Part shown: positions 61,979 through 64,000 of the stretch, piece after piece
Layout of the letters: each line of letters starts with the position of its first letter
How positions within the stretch are numbered: the stretch's first letter is position 1
NCBI GenBank assembly: GCA_028673005.1
Contig: CM054113.1
Location: forward strand, 70,351,850 to 70,415,849
DNA from: Tanypteryx hageni
Lineage: Eukaryota; Arthropoda; Insecta; Odonata; Petaluridae
DNA length: 64,000 bases
Direction: 5' to 3'
Notes under the pieces: model-generated
Databases searched by the model: none
What the model was told of the DNA's origin: nothing
What the model saw: only the letters and a program-made list of their open reading frames with translations
Program-made: the position numbers and the translations under genes

Positions 61979-64000
61979 CAGGGCCGGTTTTAGGCATAAC
62001 AGCCAAACGTTAGGGTGGCCGACCACGGATAAAATAAACAATTTACCTAAACTATAGAAGTTTTTAAATACTTAAAATGGTATCTAACACATCTAGTGGT
62101 TAACTATGGAACTACGGATAAATGCATGCTTAAGAGCCATGCACCGTGAGCAGCTTTTGTTGCACAGTGCACAACTTGAGCAGGACAAGTGCACTTGTAT
62201 TACATTCGATGACTAAATGTGAATATAGTGAATACCTATGTTTATAAAATTCTACGTACTATATTGTGGTATGTACATTGTATCATATTTAGTATTTAAT
62301 AGAGCTAATATAAATTGAAATTTTCTGAGACTTTTTGTTTGCAAAAATGTCTTAAATATCAAATATATCTTTATGATGTTAATTGTATATAATATTATTG
62401 TTGTATATTAATTAATAACATGTGAACCAATCAGAATGGTTTAATTAACACTTCAATAATAATTTGAATTTATTAGAACCTGTTAAATAAACAACATTTA
62501 ATTCCCAACAATTATAATTAATTATTTCTATTATTATGACAGAATGTAATGATGTCAGGGTCTGGTCCATTAAAGAAGAAAATACGTCTTTCTGGAAGCC
62601 AGTACAGAAAATTGAAAGAGCAAAAAGAAAAGGTTTCTACAAAACAGCAAGGAGTATTTCTATGATATTTAGAATCCGCACCAATCAAGCAACGTCACAG
62701 ATTATATACCTGATACACAAAATGAATTTAAAGAGCATAATATCAGTTATACTGAAATTGTTGATATTCAAACTGAAGAAAATGCTAACCAAACCAATAA
62801 TGATGTGAAAAAGTTATCAGAAGAAAAATTCGATTCAAGTATGCGACATAAATTTCTCAAAAAACGATAATGACAAAAACCGATGCTTTACCAGTACACA
62901 ATACACTCAAATAATGAGTAACAGAGAAAAAACAACTAGAGGGTGGTTGGTTTATTCAAGATCACTAAACGCAGTATTTTGTTACTACTGCAAATTATTT
63001 TGCACAGTAAAAACATCTGTAACATCAGAAGGAAATTCTGACTGGAAAAACATATCGTTAGTTTTACAGCGCCATGAAAAATCACTGGAACAAAAATGGT
63101 TGGATACAAAAAATGGATTGAAAACTGTAAAGCAATTGATAGTGACATGTTGCGACTGATGAAATCCGAACAGAAACACTGGGTCAATGTTCTAAAATGA
63201 ATAATAGCCATAGTAAAACTGCTTGCAGTTGAAAATATGGCATTCAGAGCCACAAAGGAAACCCTCTATGCAAAAAATAATGGAAAGTTTTTTAAATTAG
63301 TCCAGTTTTAGCTGAATTTGGCGATGTAATGGAAAACCATTTAAAGCGAATAAAAGACAAAGAATGTGTAATATTTAGGCAAAATGAAATAATCAATTTA
63401 TTGGGAAATAAAATTAGAGACATAATCGGCAATAATATAAAAAAATCGAAGTATTTTTCTATTATACAACTATACACTGGACATTTCACACTAATTATTT
63501 GGTATGTGAAAATAGACAAATGAAGCAAAAGGAAGCTAGAAAACGGAATTGTCAAAATAGAGGAAAGATTTTTAAAATTTATACCGATTAACGACTCCAC
63601 CAGTTCTGGAATATCAAAAAAAGTGGTGAACATTATCAGACAGCTTGATTTACAAATAACTGATATTCATGGCCATGGTTACAATAATGGGTCCAACTTG
63701 AAGGGGAAGAATAGTGGCATTCAAAAAATGATAAAAAATATGTATCCATGTGCCTATTTTGCACCATGCAGTGCCCATTCCTTAAACCTCATGCTGAATG
63801 ATGTTGCCAACTGTAACATTGAAGCTGCAAGTTTTTTTGACACCATTCAGAGTATTTATAACTTTTTTCTGCATCAACACTCCATTGGAATGTTCTTCTT
63901 CAACATGTTAAGAATTTTACTGTAAAACCCTTAAGTCAAACAGGTTGGGAAAGTTGAGTGGATGCAGTAAAAGCAGTTAGGTACCAAATTGCGGATATAT
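61979..64000 (+). mobile_element. hAT transposon (ZMYM1-like type), cut by the window end
   Basis: Begins CAGGGCCGGTTTTAGGC, a hAT end. The transposase on the + strand is broken into frames: 62914-63159 has TTRGWLVYSRSLNAVFCYYC with the Cys-Cys pair of the TTF-type zinc finger, then DWKNISLVLQRHEKS. 63329-63523 lies before the catalytic region. 63623-63925 has DIHGHGYNNGSNLKGKNSGI and YFAPCSAHSLNLMLNDVA, the conserved second block of the hAT/DUF4371 core. Stops and frameshifts between them mean a dead copy. Its 3' end is outside the window. Confidence 0.85.

Overview
The window is AT-rich eukaryotic DNA with many short exons, GT-AG (and a few GC-AG) introns and a heavy load of transposons, as in a large arthropod genome (insect or chelicerate; the class cannot be fixed from the sequence). 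There are no bacterial-type genes, operons or CRISPR arrays. One host gene crosses almost the whole window on the + strand: a laminin alpha chain of the Drosophila LanA (vertebrate alpha-3/alpha-5) type. I placed 41 consecutive in-frame exons between 8230 and 61773 (about 7.6 kb of coding sequence, about 2,536 codons). Both ends are outside the window: the N-terminal LN domain and first LE repeat lie upstream, and LG2-LG5 lie downstream.

Domain layout along the gene: LE (laminin EGF-like) repeats from an LE2-type repeat (8230-12780 region), the large L4b/IVb domain special to LanA/alpha-5 chains (about 12785-26560), LE repeats (26560-29110), the L4a/IVa domain set inside an LE repeat (29588-30370), a further LE array (30370-43450), the alpha-helical domain II+I that coils with the beta and gamma chains (43450-60890), and LG1 (60891-61773). 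Exons 1-7 are all phase 1-1 and carry whole LE repeats. Three introns use GC instead of GT at the donor, each forced by the reading frame.

The introns are a catalogue of transposable elements. They hold: four copies of one RTE-type LINE, one of them with an uninterrupted reverse-transcriptase frame; fragments of a Jockey/CR1-like LINE; a Tigger-type transposon carrying a SINE with a 13-bp target duplication; three copies of a pogo-type transposon; two mariners; several hAT elements, with 8-bp target duplications where both ends are visible; several MITEs and foldback elements; and long (AT)n tracts. In intron 31 four elements are nested (hAT containing pogo containing LINE containing mariner).

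The most interesting non-coding find is a near-perfect 308-bp inverted repeat at 52699-53006 whose right arm has the complete core of a hammerhead self-cleaving ribozyme, of the short-stem-III type known from Penelope-like elements and retrozymes; the left arm has the same motif with a broken core. A second, independent hammerhead-like motif lies on the minus strand at 58354-58388 beside an (AT)n tract.
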